10,320 bases of DNA. Origin: JACCTH01 sp035250485. Lineage in GTDB: Bacteria; Actinomycetota; Acidimicrobiia; Spongiisociales; ZC4RG35. The stretch covers positions 1-10,320 of the forward strand of contig DATFFB010000078.1 in assembly GCA_035250485.1 (NCBI GenBank), written 5' to 3'. The notes under the pieces are model-generated. The model worked only from the letters and a program-made list of their open reading frames with translations, had not been told where the DNA came from and ran no database searches. Positions 1 through 8,200 of the stretch are shown here, one piece after another. Each line of letters starts with the position of its first letter. Within the stretch, counting starts at the first letter, position 1. Position numbers and translations under genes: made by a program.

Positions 1-99
1 TTTGACCCCGAAGCAAATATTGGTACCGCCGCCTGGCTCGCGGCCTACTACCAGAGCCTCGGTCGCAACCCCTGGACTCCCTGGTACTGCACGCCCTGA
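1..99 (+). CDS. C-terminal end of a probable lytic transglycosylase / lysozyme-like protein (5' partial)
   Basis: Frame 1 is open from the window edge to a TGA at 97-99 and encodes 32 residues. They start FDPEANIGTAAWLAAYYQ and end GRNPWTPWYCTP. The pattern 'DPE.NI..AA....Y' followed by 'G..PW.PW.C' is what closes many SLT-type transglycosylase domains, where the asparagine-containing helix and the Trp-Pro-Trp region pack near the active-site groove. Such enzymes cleave the peptidoglycan glycan backbone outside the cytoplasm. The catalytic glutamate and any signal peptide would lie upstream of the window, so the assignment rests on this short tail alone. The stop codon falls exactly where homology to the next gene (glgX, another frame) begins, leaving no intergenic space. 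It could instead be another protein with a similar C-terminus. Confidence 0.5.
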   Translation, partial: FDPEANIGTAAWLAAYYQSLGRNPWTPWYCTP

Positions 100-221
100 A
101 CACCTTCGCGGTCCACGCTCCCTATGCGGAGAAGGTCGAACTCTGCCTCTTCGAGAACGGAGTCGAAGAACGCGTCATCCTCACCCCCACGACGGGTTCC
201 ACTCACACGGTTGAGGTCGGA
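96..221 (+). other. In-frame upstream extension of glgX encoding the start of its CBM48 domain, no standard start codon
   Basis: Reading the glgX frame upstream of 222 gives 42 codons without a stop, beginning LNTFAVHAPYAEKVELCLFE and ending THTVEVG. This matches the expected GlgX N-terminal pattern (TNFAVW.P.A..VELCLF...), so it is very probably coding. No ATG, GTG or TTG occurs in this frame back to a stop at 3-5. CTG at 96-98 would overlap the upstream TGA (97-99) as CTGA and is the only start-like codon at the domain edge, but no Shine-Dalgarno sequence precedes it. The usual 'PLGAT' lead-in to the domain is absent. A frameshift joining it to the reading frame of 1-99, a CTG start, or a deletion are all possible. 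Confidence 0.65.
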
Positions 222-2060
222 GTGGAGATCGGTCACGCCTATGGCTTCCGGGCCCATGGACCTTGGAGTCCCGAGGAGGGCATCTGGAGCAACCCACAGA
301 AGCTATTGACCGATCCGTACGCCAAATGCATAACGGGTCGGGTGAGCGGCGATGACGCACTCGTCGCTGGCGACCTTGAACCAGATCCTCGGGACAGCGC
401 CAAGCACACCGCTCGTTCCGTTCTGGTCGATCTCGCTTTCGACTGGGCGGGGGATTCTTTTCCGAAGATTCCCTGGGAAAACACCCTCCTTTATGAGACA
501 CATGTCAAGGGGATGACCGTCCTTCATCCCGAGGTGCCTCCTCATTTGCGGGGCACCTACGCCGGCCTCGCCAGCCCGCCCATCCTCGACCACCTCGCCG
601 AGCTGGGCGTGACGACGCTCGAACTGATGCCAGTGCAGGCCTCGGCCACCGAGCCAGCGGTTACAGGCCGCGGCTTGACCAACTACTGGGGATACTCGAC
701 CTTGGGTTTCTTCGCTCCCGACGCCCGATTCGCCGCCACGTCCGAACCGGTGAAGGAGTTCAAGGCGATGGTTAAGTCCCTACACCAGCGTGGCATCGAG
801 GTCATTCTCGACGTCGTTTTCAATCACACCGCCGAAGGTAATCAGGAAGGGCCGATGCTTTGTTTCCGAGGCTTCGACAATCCTGGCTTCTACCGTCTCG
901 ATCCCGTCGATCGGCGCCGCTATCTGGATCACACCGGTACCGGCAACAGCGTCGACCTGACGTTGCCTTGGGCTCGACAAGTGGTGCTCGACAGCTTGCG
1001 GTACTGGGTGAGTGAGATGCACGTCGACGGATTCCGCTTCGACCTCGCCACCTCGCTTGCTCGTAACCCCGATCATTTCGATAACGAGTCCCCGTTTCTG
1101 AGCGAGTTGGCCGCCGACACGGTATTGGCGACGTGCAAGTTGATCGCCGAGCCCTGGGACAACGGCGCCGGTGGGTACCAGCTGGGCCACTTCCCAAAGC
1201 CCTGGCGCGAGCTCAATGGTCGCTATCGCGACACCATGCGCGAGGTCTGGCGAGGCACGCCGGGAACGATCGACGAATTCGCAGATCGATTAACCGGCAG
1301 CTCGGGGATATTTCATGAGCGGGGACCGACGGCCTCCATCAACTTCATCACCAATCACGACGGCTTCACGCTGCGCGACCTGGTCAGCTACGACGTCAAG
1401 CACAACGAAGCCAACGGAGAGGGCAATCGGGACGGCGAGTCCAACAATCGGTCGTGGAACAGCGGTACCGAGGGTCCGACCGATAGCGAGGAGATCATTG
1501 CCCTGCGTGCTCGGCGGGTTTCGAACTTCCTCACCACCTTGCTGCTCTCGCATGGGGTTCCGATGCTTCTCGGCGGCGATGAATTGGGTCGGACGCAGGG
1601 CGGGAACAACAATGCCTATTGCCAGGACAACGAGACGTCTTGGTTCGACTGGGCGGCGGCCGCCGATCCCGGCCCCCGCCAGTTGGTGAGCACCCTCGCT
1701 CGCCTGCGCCGCGAGCATCCAGTGTTGCGCCGGCCTACATACCCAACCGGCAACCTGGCACCCAACGGTTTGCCCGATTTCGGCTGGTTTTCGCCGGCGG
1801 GCGAGATCATGACCTGCCGTGACTGGGAGACCTCCTGGATAAGGACGCTAGGGGTGTACTGGAACGGAAGCGCGGTCGAGCCTCGGGACGAGTCCTTCTA
1901 TCTGATCATGAACGCCAGCACCGAACCCACCCAATTTCATCTCCCGGACATGCTCGACGAGTGGTCCTGGCGCGAGGTGATTTCGACGGGACCATCGCAG
2001 GCCGAAGATCCCAATCCAACGCTCCTCCCGCTGTCGATGGCCCTTTACCGCACCCGCTAA
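222..2060 (+). CDS. glgX: Glycogen debranching enzyme GlgX (GH13 isoamylase-type)
   Basis: Cytoplasmic hydrolase that cleaves alpha-1,6 branch linkages in glycogen, usually after phosphorylase has shortened the outer chains. From the GTG at 222 the protein has 612 residues. All GH13 landmarks are present: DVVFNHTAEG near residues 197-206, GFRFDLA with nucleophile D274, LIAEPWDNG with acid/base E310, and TNHDGF with D380. The downstream GGDELGRTQ and NNAYCQDNETSW stretches are typical of GlgX/isoamylase. The C-terminal beta domain is complete to LPLSMALYRTR. The GTG start has a GAGG at 213-216 with 5-nt spacing, but it cuts into the N-terminal CBM48 domain: the same frame upstream (96-221) encodes the missing strands and lacks ATG, GTG or TTG. 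Family members are usually some 40-100 residues longer, so the N-terminus is either truncated, started at a non-standard codon, or frameshifted. The gene converges on glgC. Confidence 0.95.
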   Translation: MEIGHAYGFRAHGPWSPEEGIWSNPQKLLTDPYAKCITGRVSGDDALVAGDLEPDPRDSAKHTARSVLVDLAFDWAGDSFPKIPWENTLLYETHVKGMTVLHPEVPPHLRGTYAGLASPPILDHLAELGVTTLELMPVQASATEPAVTGRGLTNYWGYSTLGFFAPDARFAATSEPVKEFKAMVKSLHQRGIEVILDVVFNHTAEGNQEGPMLCFRGFDNPGFYRLDPVDRRRYLDHTGTGNSVDLTLPWARQVVLDSLRYWVSEMHVDGFRFDLATSLARNPDHFDNESPFLSELAADTVLATCKLIAEPWDNGAGGYQLGHFPKPWRELNGRYRDTMREVWRGTPGTIDEFADRLTGSSGIFHERGPTASINFITNHDGFTLRDLVSYDVKHNEANGEGNRDGESNNRSWNSGTEGPTDSEEIIALRARRVSNFLTTLLLSHGVPMLLGGDELGRTQGGNNNAYCQDNETSWFDWAAAADPGPRQLVSTLARLRREHPVLRRPTYPTGNLAPNGLPDFGWFSPAGEIMTCRDWETSWIRTLGVYWNGSAVEPRDESFYLIMNASTEPTQFHLPDMLDEWSWREVISTGPSQAEDPNPTLLPLSMALYRTR

Positions 2061-2062
2061 CC

Positions 2063-2079
2063 GCTCAATTGAGCTTTTT
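2063..2079 (+). terminator. Short palindrome with T-run after glgX, candidate intrinsic terminator
   Basis: GCTCAATTGAGC is a perfect 12-bp palindrome starting two bases after the glgX stop and is followed at once by five T. As RNA it would form at best a 4-bp GC-containing stem with a 4-nt loop, which is weak, but its position and T-run fit a rho-independent terminator for glgX. Confidence 0.45.
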
Positions 2080-2082
2080 ATG

Positions 2083-2120
2083 AGTGAAACCGAACTTGAT
2101 GTCAGGAGTGCGGTTTCACT
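2083..2120. terminator. 10-bp inverted repeat between convergent glgX and glgC
   Basis: AGTGAAACCG (2083-2092) and CGGTTTCACT (2111-2120) are perfect reverse complements separated by 18 nt. The structure lies in the 75-bp convergent gap, so it can act on transcripts from either side. Neither side has a clear T-run, so it may work as a bidirectional block or a 3'-end stabiliser rather than a classic intrinsic terminator. Confidence 0.5.
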
Positions 2121-2135
2121 GATTAAAACCGAGGT

Positions 2136-3368
2136 TTAGTCGACGCGTTGGTTCTTGGCTATGGCCACCACCCCTGCCGGCGACAGCTCGAAGCGGCTCT
2201 CATCCTGCTCGCGATCGATGCCGATGCGCGCTTGGGCAGGCACGGTGACGTTCTTATCGATGATCGTCCGCCGTACCACGGCTCCGCTGCCGATGGTCAC
2301 ATTTTCGAAGAGGATGCAGTTCTCGACCACCGCCCCTGGCTCGATCCGCACGTCCGGAGAGAGAACCGAGTTGCGCACGTAGGCACCGGAGACGATCACG
2401 CCGTTAGAGAGGATGGAATCGGCGATCTGTCCGGAGCCGTGATGCGCCACCGCCACGACCTTCGCCGGCGGGGCGATAACCGAGGCGGTATAGATCGGCC
2501 ATTGGGAGTTGTAGAGGTTGAAGATCGGTTCGGTGGCTACCAGGTCCATCGAGGCGTCGAAATAGGAATCGAGATGACCCACGTCTCGCCAGTAACCGCG
2601 CTCTCGATCGGTCACCCCGGGGACCTCATTGGCCGAGAAGTCGTAAACATGAGCGAGGCCAGCATCGACCATTCGCGGAATCAGATTGCCGCCGATGTCG
2701 TGGCGGGAGTTCTCATCCTCGGCATCGGCGGCCAGTTGGTCGAGGAGCACCTTGGCGGTGAATACATAGTTTCCCATCGACACGAAGGCGTGATCAGGAT
2801 CGCCCGGAATCGGCTGGGCATCGGTGGGCTTCTCGCGGAAGGCGTTGATAACGGTCCCCGAGCCGGTCTCGATCACACCGAACTGATATGCCTGATCGAG
2901 TGGCACTCTGATTCCGGCGACGGTGACTCCCGCTCCGCTTTCCAGATGCTGTTCGAGCATGTTTTCGGGATTCATCCGGTAGATGTGGTCGGCGCCGAAC
3001 ACAAACATGTACTCAGGCGAAGCATCCTCCACCAAGTTGAGGTTTTGATAGATCGCATCGGCCGAACCCAGGAACCAGCGTTGACCCAGGCGCATCTGGG
3101 CCGGCACCGATGTCACGTAGTTGCCAAGCAGGGTCGACATCCGCCAAGTGCGGGAGACGTGGACGTTGAGGGAATGGCTCTTGTACTGAGTAAGGACGAC
3201 GATCTTTCGCTGGCCACCATTGACCAGGTTTGAAAGAGCGAAGTCGATCAGTCGATAGTGACCGCCGAACGGAACCGCTGGCTTGGCCCGGTCGCGGGTG
3301 AGCGGCATCAGCCGTTTGCCCTCGCCACCGGCCAGCACGATCGAGAGCACCTCAGGTCGGCGGTTCAT
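2136..3368 (-). CDS. glgC: Glucose-1-phosphate adenylyltransferase (ADP-glucose pyrophosphorylase)
   Basis: Makes ADP-glucose and pyrophosphate from ATP and glucose-1-phosphate, the committed and normally allosterically controlled step of bacterial glycogen synthesis in the cytoplasm. The 410-residue protein is full length for the family. The N-terminal Rossmann-like domain shows VLAGGEGKRLMPLTRDRAKP (residues 11-30) with the nucleotide-binding glycine loop and the basic residues used by regulators and ATP. It continues with RLIDFALSN (39-47), FGADHIYRMN with the expected catalytic D127, and the sugar-phosphate motif FREKP (177-181). From about residue 295 the hexapeptide-type left-handed beta-helix follows (for example GAYVRNSVLSPDVRIEPGAVV). 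The ATG start overlaps the end of glgB by 17 nt (3352-3368), with only a weak Shine-Dalgarno sequence, which points to translational coupling. The glycogen synthase that would use its product is not in the window. Confidence 0.97.
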   Translation of the reverse strand: MNRRPEVLSIVLAGGEGKRLMPLTRDRAKPAVPFGGHYRLIDFALSNLVNGGQRKIVVLTQYKSHSLNVHVSRTWRMSTLLGNYVTSVPAQMRLGQRWFLGSADAIYQNLNLVEDASPEYMFVFGADHIYRMNPENMLEQHLESGAGVTVAGIRVPLDQAYQFGVIETGSGTVINAFREKPTDAQPIPGDPDHAFVSMGNYVFTAKVLLDQLAADAEDENSRHDIGGNLIPRMVDAGLAHVYDFSANEVPGVTDRERGYWRDVGHLDSYFDASMDLVATEPIFNLYNSQWPIYTASVIAPPAKVVAVAHHGSGQIADSILSNGVIVSGAYVRNSVLSPDVRIEPGAVVENCILFENVTIGSGAVVRRTIIDKNVTVPAQARIGIDREQDESRFELSPAGVVAIAKNQRVD

Positions 3369-5232
3369 CGCTCACTGGTACGAGGAAGGTTGCGGACAGA
3401 GGGGGAAGGTTAAGCATCACTGAATCGGGTTGATCCTGGTGGGGCTTGCCCGTGCTGGCAATCGCCGCGGACGACACCGAGTCGTAGCCCCCAAAGCGGC
3501 CCTCGTCGCTGCTCAACAACACCGTCCAGTCACCGCTGGGGGGTACCCCCACCTGATACCGATTCCACGTCACCGGAGTGAAGTTGAGAAGCACCAGCAC
3601 CGGCCGGTTTCCCTTCGCCAGGCGGAGATAGCCGAACACCGAGCGGGGGTAGTCGTCAGCCTCGAGCCACTCGAAACCTGAGGTCGTGGCATCCTCCCGA
3701 TACAGCGCCGGTTCGCGGCGCAGTAGATCATTGAGCGCCCGCACCCAATCGAGGATCTGGCGGTGGCGGGGCTCGTCGAGCAGATCCCAGTCGAGGGAAG
3801 AATCGTGGTTCCACTCCCGGACCTGGCCGAATTCGCCGCCCATAAAGAGCAGCTTCTTTCCCGGCACCGTCCACATATATCCGAGCAGGGTTCGGAGCCC
3901 AGCAGCCTTTTGGTCCGGATTACCCCACTGCTTCTCGAACAGGGATCGCTTCCCGTAAACCACTTCATCGTGGGAGAGGGGGAGGAGGAAGTCCTCGCTG
4001 TAGGCGTAGAGCCCGCGGAAGGTAAGGAGGCGATGACTTTCGGGGTGCGAACGAAAAAGGGGATCGAGGCGGACAAAGCGGAGGGTGTCGTTCATCCACC
4101 CCATGTCCCATTTGTAGTGAAAGCCCAGCGAGTCCTGTTCGGGGGCACCGGTGACGTTGGGCCATGAGGTGGACTCCTCGGCCAGCATCGCCACTCCGGG
4201 ATGGGAGTGGCGAACGCTCCCGTTGAGCTGACGAAACAACTCGATGGCGCCCAGATGCTCGCGGCCTCCCTCTGCATTGGGCAGCCATTGTCCGGGCTGG
4301 CGGGAGTAATCGAGATAGAGCATCGATGCCACGGCATCGACTCGGAGGCCGTCGGCGTGATAGCGATCGAGCCAGGAGTACGCCGAGGAGATCAGGAAGC
4401 TGCGAACCTCGCCGCGGTCATAGTTGAAGATGATCGAGTTCCAATCGGGGTGATAGCCCCGCCGCGGATCGGGATGTTCATAGAGGTGGGTGCCGTCGAA
4501 GAAGGCCAGGCCGTGCTGGTCGGCAGGAAAGTGGGAAGGAACCCAATCCAAGATCACACCGATCCCGCGCTGATGCAAGTGATCGATGAGAAACATCAGA
4601 TCCTGGGGAGTGCCGTAGCGGGCGGTAGGGGCGAAGAAGCCGGTGATCTGATAGCCCCAGGAGCCATAGAAGGGGTGTTCCATCAGCGGCAGGAATTCGA
4701 CGTGGGTGAAGCCCTGCTCGATCACGTATTCGGCAAGGGGTCCGGCAATATCCCGATAAGAAACCTGGCCATGATCCCGCCAGGATCCGAGATGGACTTC
4801 GTAGATCGAGACCGGCTCGTCGGTCGCCAGCCCGCCTGCTCGGTCGGTCATCCACTGCGAGTCACCCCATTCGTAGGCGAGATCCCAGGCCCGGCTCGCA
4901 GTGGCGGGGGGCTTTTCCATCAGAACCGAGAAGGGGTCGGCCTTGTCAATCGAGCGATATTTGGTGGTAGTCACCTGGAACTTGTAGGCATCCCCGTGTT
5001 GGACTCCGTCGATCCGGGTCCCCCAGAACCCGTTGCTCAAAGAGGAAAGCGGATGGGCACTTCCCTTCCAGTTATTGAAGGTCCCGACTACCGAGGCCCA
5101 GGCGGCGCCGGGAGCCCAGAGCCTAAAAGTGGCCCCGGTTGCATCGAGATGGCAGCCGAGAATCTCGTGCATCGCTTGGTGGCGCCCCGCGGCGAACAAC
5201 CAGCGATCGTCCTCGGTGATCTCTCTGACCAT
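3352..5232 (-). CDS. glgB: 1,4-alpha-glucan branching enzyme GlgB (GH13)
   Basis: Cuts alpha-1,4 glucan chains and re-attaches the piece by an alpha-1,6 bond, creating glycogen branches. The 626-residue protein has a CBM48 beta domain at about residues 27-110 (FRLWAPGAAWASVVGTFNNW) and the catalytic barrel from about 140 (VSIYEVHLGSW). GH13 motifs are DWVPSHFPAD (229-238), GLRVDAVASML with nucleophile D299, LAEEST with the acid/base glutamate at 352-353, and LSHDEVVYGKRSL with D422. A C-terminal beta domain ends the protein. The ATG at 5232 keeps the family-typical lead-in 'DDRWLFAAGRH', supporting this start. It lacks the extra N-terminal beta domain found in longer GlgB forms such as the E. 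coli one. It lies 56 nt after the stop of the 1002-residue regulator, behind a strong hairpin, and overlaps glgC, so it probably belongs to the same transcript. Confidence 0.97.
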   Translation of the reverse strand: MVREITEDDRWLFAAGRHQAMHEILGCHLDATGATFRLWAPGAAWASVVGTFNNWKGSAHPLSSLSNGFWGTRIDGVQHGDAYKFQVTTTKYRSIDKADPFSVLMEKPPATASRAWDLAYEWGDSQWMTDRAGGLATDEPVSIYEVHLGSWRDHGQVSYRDIAGPLAEYVIEQGFTHVEFLPLMEHPFYGSWGYQITGFFAPTARYGTPQDLMFLIDHLHQRGIGVILDWVPSHFPADQHGLAFFDGTHLYEHPDPRRGYHPDWNSIIFNYDRGEVRSFLISSAYSWLDRYHADGLRVDAVASMLYLDYSRQPGQWLPNAEGGREHLGAIELFRQLNGSVRHSHPGVAMLAEESTSWPNVTGAPEQDSLGFHYKWDMGWMNDTLRFVRLDPLFRSHPESHRLLTFRGLYAYSEDFLLPLSHDEVVYGKRSLFEKQWGNPDQKAAGLRTLLGYMWTVPGKKLLFMGGEFGQVREWNHDSSLDWDLLDEPRHRQILDWVRALNDLLRREPALYREDATTSGFEWLEADDYPRSVFGYLRLAKGNRPVLVLLNFTPVTWNRYQVGVPPSGDWTVLLSSDEGRFGGYDSVSSAAIASTGKPHQDQPDSVMLNLPPLSATFLVPVSDEPPT

Positions 5233-5241
5233 TCATTTCAT
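5233..5241 (-). promoter_or_regulatory. Minimal AUG-AAA-UGA leader frame directly before the glgB start
   Basis: On the minus strand the bases ATGAAATGA (5241 to 5233) form a two-codon frame whose UGA is immediately followed by the glgB ATG (5232-5230). The AGG at 5249-5247 is 5 nt from this first AUG but 14 nt from the annotated glgB AUG, so ribosomes might load here and restart on glgB. It may equally be a chance feature of an A-rich leader. Confidence 0.25.
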
Positions 5242-5242
5242 T

Positions 5243-5285
5243 CTTGCCTAAATACGCGGCAGAAAACTGCCCCGATTTAGGCAAG
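5243..5285 (-). promoter_or_regulatory. Nested 11+5-bp hairpin in the leader of glgB
   Basis: Outer arms CTTGCCTAAAT (5243-5253) and ATTTAGGCAAG (5275-5285) are perfect reverse complements. Inside them GGCAG (5258-5262) and CTGCC (5267-5271) pair around an AAAA loop on the + strand (UUUU in the minus-strand transcript), with a 3x4 internal loop between the helices. The structure starts three bases after the regulator's TAA and ends ten bases before the glgB ATG, so it fills almost the entire gap. No T-run follows it on either strand, which argues against a simple intrinsic terminator. The only Shine-Dalgarno-like bases (AGG at 5249-5247 on the minus strand) lie in its 3' arm, so it could hide the ribosome site. 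Alternatives are an mRNA processing or stability element or a protein-binding palindrome. Confidence 0.6.
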
Positions 5286-5288
5286 CAA

Positions 5289-8200
5289 TTAGGGAGTCTC
5301 GGGGACGATGATCTCGCCGGCGAGGATCCGGGCCTTGAGATCCTCGATGGTTGGGACCAGGTCGTCGATGAATCCACCGCTGGTGGAATAGCCGATGGCG
5401 TCATCGGCGAGCCGAAACACCCGCAGTCCGGGACGGAAATGGTCGGAAGCGAACTCCTTGATCAAGGTATGGGCCGCCATGTCCCATCGCAAGATCATCG
5501 AGGTGAGAATGTGCGGTTGCCAGGCTCGAGGGTCGGGACCGCCGATGTCGACATCTCGATCATCGAGGACGGCCAGAAACTCGTCGGTGTCCACGCCGAT
5601 TGCCCACAGGTGCCGACCTTGGGCCGCGCTTTCGACCAGGGCCGCTTCAAAGACGCCGTGCCCGGACGCGCCGGCGGCGTGAAAGATCACATCGGCGCCG
5701 GCCTGATATAGGGGCTCGGTCTTGGCCCGGGCGAGTGATTTGCTGTTGAATCCGCTGAAATCCCACTTCGGTGCCAGGAACTCCACCAAGAGACCGACAT
5801 CAGGTCGCACGTATCGGGCACCGGCCTCAAAACCGGCCTGGAAATTGAGGATGAGGGGTGAAGGCATACCCCCGACAAAACCGACGGTGTTGGTTTCGGA
5901 TCTGAGCGCCGCAATCGCCCCGACCAGGAAGGAACCTTCGTGGGCAGCGAAGTTCACGTATTGGACGTTGGGCTGGTTACCGAACCAGTCGATGAGGGCG
6001 AAGCGGTTATCAGGAAATTCAGGGGCCAAAGCGTCGAGGATCTTTCCCCCGAATCCGGCCATAACAACGAAGTCGCGGACTCCGGCCTCGGCTAGCCGTT
6101 TGACTTCGGCTTGGGCTTGCCACCAATACACGGTGTATTCGCCCACTACCCCTTCTCCCAGCTCAGCGGCTGCCCTGTCGAACCCGATTAAAAGACCGTC
6201 GAATAACGAGCTGTCGCCTCGGCCCTCAGAGACCAAGGCAATGGGTGGCAGTGCCCGCCGGTTGAGACTTGCCCGGAGGAAGTCGAGTTCCAGAGGCGCC
6301 AGTGGCATCGTCGTTTCCTTGCTCCAGGCGTCGAGTTGTGCAAGCCGACCACCGGTGAGGAGGTAGTCGGAGTCCCGGCCCGATGCGTCCCATTCGGCGG
6401 CTGCAGCCGAGAGTGCCGAGCGCCGTTGCAGGTCGGTTGAGTGAAGCTCGATCCAGCCCCGGAGCCGGCCCCAACCCTCCAACAATGCCTCGTGGGTGAC
6501 CTGAATCGTCGCTTTCGCGGTCAAGGCATCGCGATCGGCGGTCAGAAGACGATGGGAAATGAAGGTACCAAGGATCTCGTCGAATTCTCCGAGTTGACGC
6601 AAGTCATCGAGGGCCACTCGCCGGCGGGTAGGCTCGCTGCCTCGGTCAGATCGGACCAGGTGGAGGAGCAGCCGCTTTGCCGCCTCCTGGCCTTCTGGGT
6701 CGAACGTCTCGAACAGATAGTCGGCGCGAGTAGTCAGAGCCCCCTCCAGACCGCCCAGCGTGTCGTAGCCGCTGAGGTCGAGCATCCCTCCCTGGCGACT
6801 CTCGAACAGCTCGGTCAAAGTGTATTGCAAGAGGGGAAGGGCTTGGGCCTCTTCGCCCACGTCGGACATGAGCCTCGCGAGCAGCTGCGGCTGCACCCCT
6901 ACGTTCACTCCGGCAGCTGGTTCAACGATGGCGGCTTCCAGCTCGGCCGGTGTTAGCGGCAAGACATTGACCACACTCGAGGCAAACACCGGGGCGAAGC
7001 GATGAGAGAGCAAAGGGCGGTCGTAGTAGTCGGCGCGCAAGGTCAGCACCAGCCGCACCCGGCTACGCGGATCGGTGACCGCGGTGACCAGGTTGTCAAG
7101 GAAGTGACGTCGCTCGCGCTCAGTGGAGAGGATGAACAGTTCCTCGAACTGGTCCACGAAGAGGAGCAGTTCGCCCTGTTCGGCGGCTACGAGACGCTGG
7201 GCAACTCGCAGCAATCCCGTTTCGTCCTCGGTGAGCTGCTCTAAGACCGTGGGAATTGGCGAGCGCGACACCCGCAGCAACGCCGCCTCGAGCGGCTCAA
7301 AAGGATTACGTCCTGGCAGCATCGTCGAGACAATCCACCGATCAGACCCGGGAACTCCTCCTTCCCTTAGGGCTGGGATCAGGCCGGCCCTGACTGCGCT
7401 CGACTTGCCGCTCCCCGATGGACCCACCAACACCAACAATCTGCTGCCACTCGCCAAGGCGTCGACCATCTCCGATACCAGCTTGTCGCGGCCAAAAAAG
7501 TCGCCGGCGTCGATCTCATCGAAGGCTCCTAGCCCTTTATACGGATTCCTCGAAGGTGCCTCGCTGATGGCGCGGGCCGATCGCCTTGGAACCAGCACTG
7601 GATCCTGCAACAAGATTTGCTCCTCGAGCTGGCTCAGGTCGGAAGATGGCTCTACCCCCATCTCGCCGATCAAGAGGTTGCGAAAGTCGCGATAGCTACG
7701 CAGTGCTTCCGCCTGACGACCTCCGCGGTACAGGGCCAGCATCAGCAGTCGTCGAGGCGCCTCTCGCAACGGCTCGGTCGAAATGAGACCGTCCAGTAGC
7801 TCCGGTACCGTCGCCACTCTCCCGTCCTCTAGTTCAGCCTCGGCGAGCAGCTCGATCGCTCGTGCCCATAGCCCCCGAAGACGGCGGATGTGCGGTTGCG
7901 CCCATTCGTCGTAGGCGAAATCGGAGAGCGGTTCGCCGTTCCACAACTGCAACGCGAGACGAAGCTGTTCGACCTCTCCACTTTCAACGAACGCTTGAAA
8001 TCGGATCGCATCGAGTTCGTGGGGCTCAACCTTGAGGACGTATCCCGGAGACCGAGTCTCGATTCGCCCCTCATCGGAGAGAAGCTTGCGAAGCGCCGAC
8101 ACGTATATCTGGACCGAGTGATCGGCAGTGCGAGGAGCTGCCTCGCCCCAGATGAGCTCAATCAGCCGATCGGTGGCGATGATCCGATTCGCGTTCAGCA

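Noticed and set aside
2148..3233. A 361-codon open frame on the + strand, antisense to glgC
   Set aside because: It mirrors glgC, whose protein is an unmistakable full-length family member. The antisense product has no recognisable motif and is a by-product of GC-rich codon use.
4201..5280. A 359-codon open frame on the + strand, antisense to the first half of glgB
   Set aside because: The minus-strand frame carries all GH13 motifs of a branching enzyme, while the antisense product resembles nothing and has shadow-like composition.
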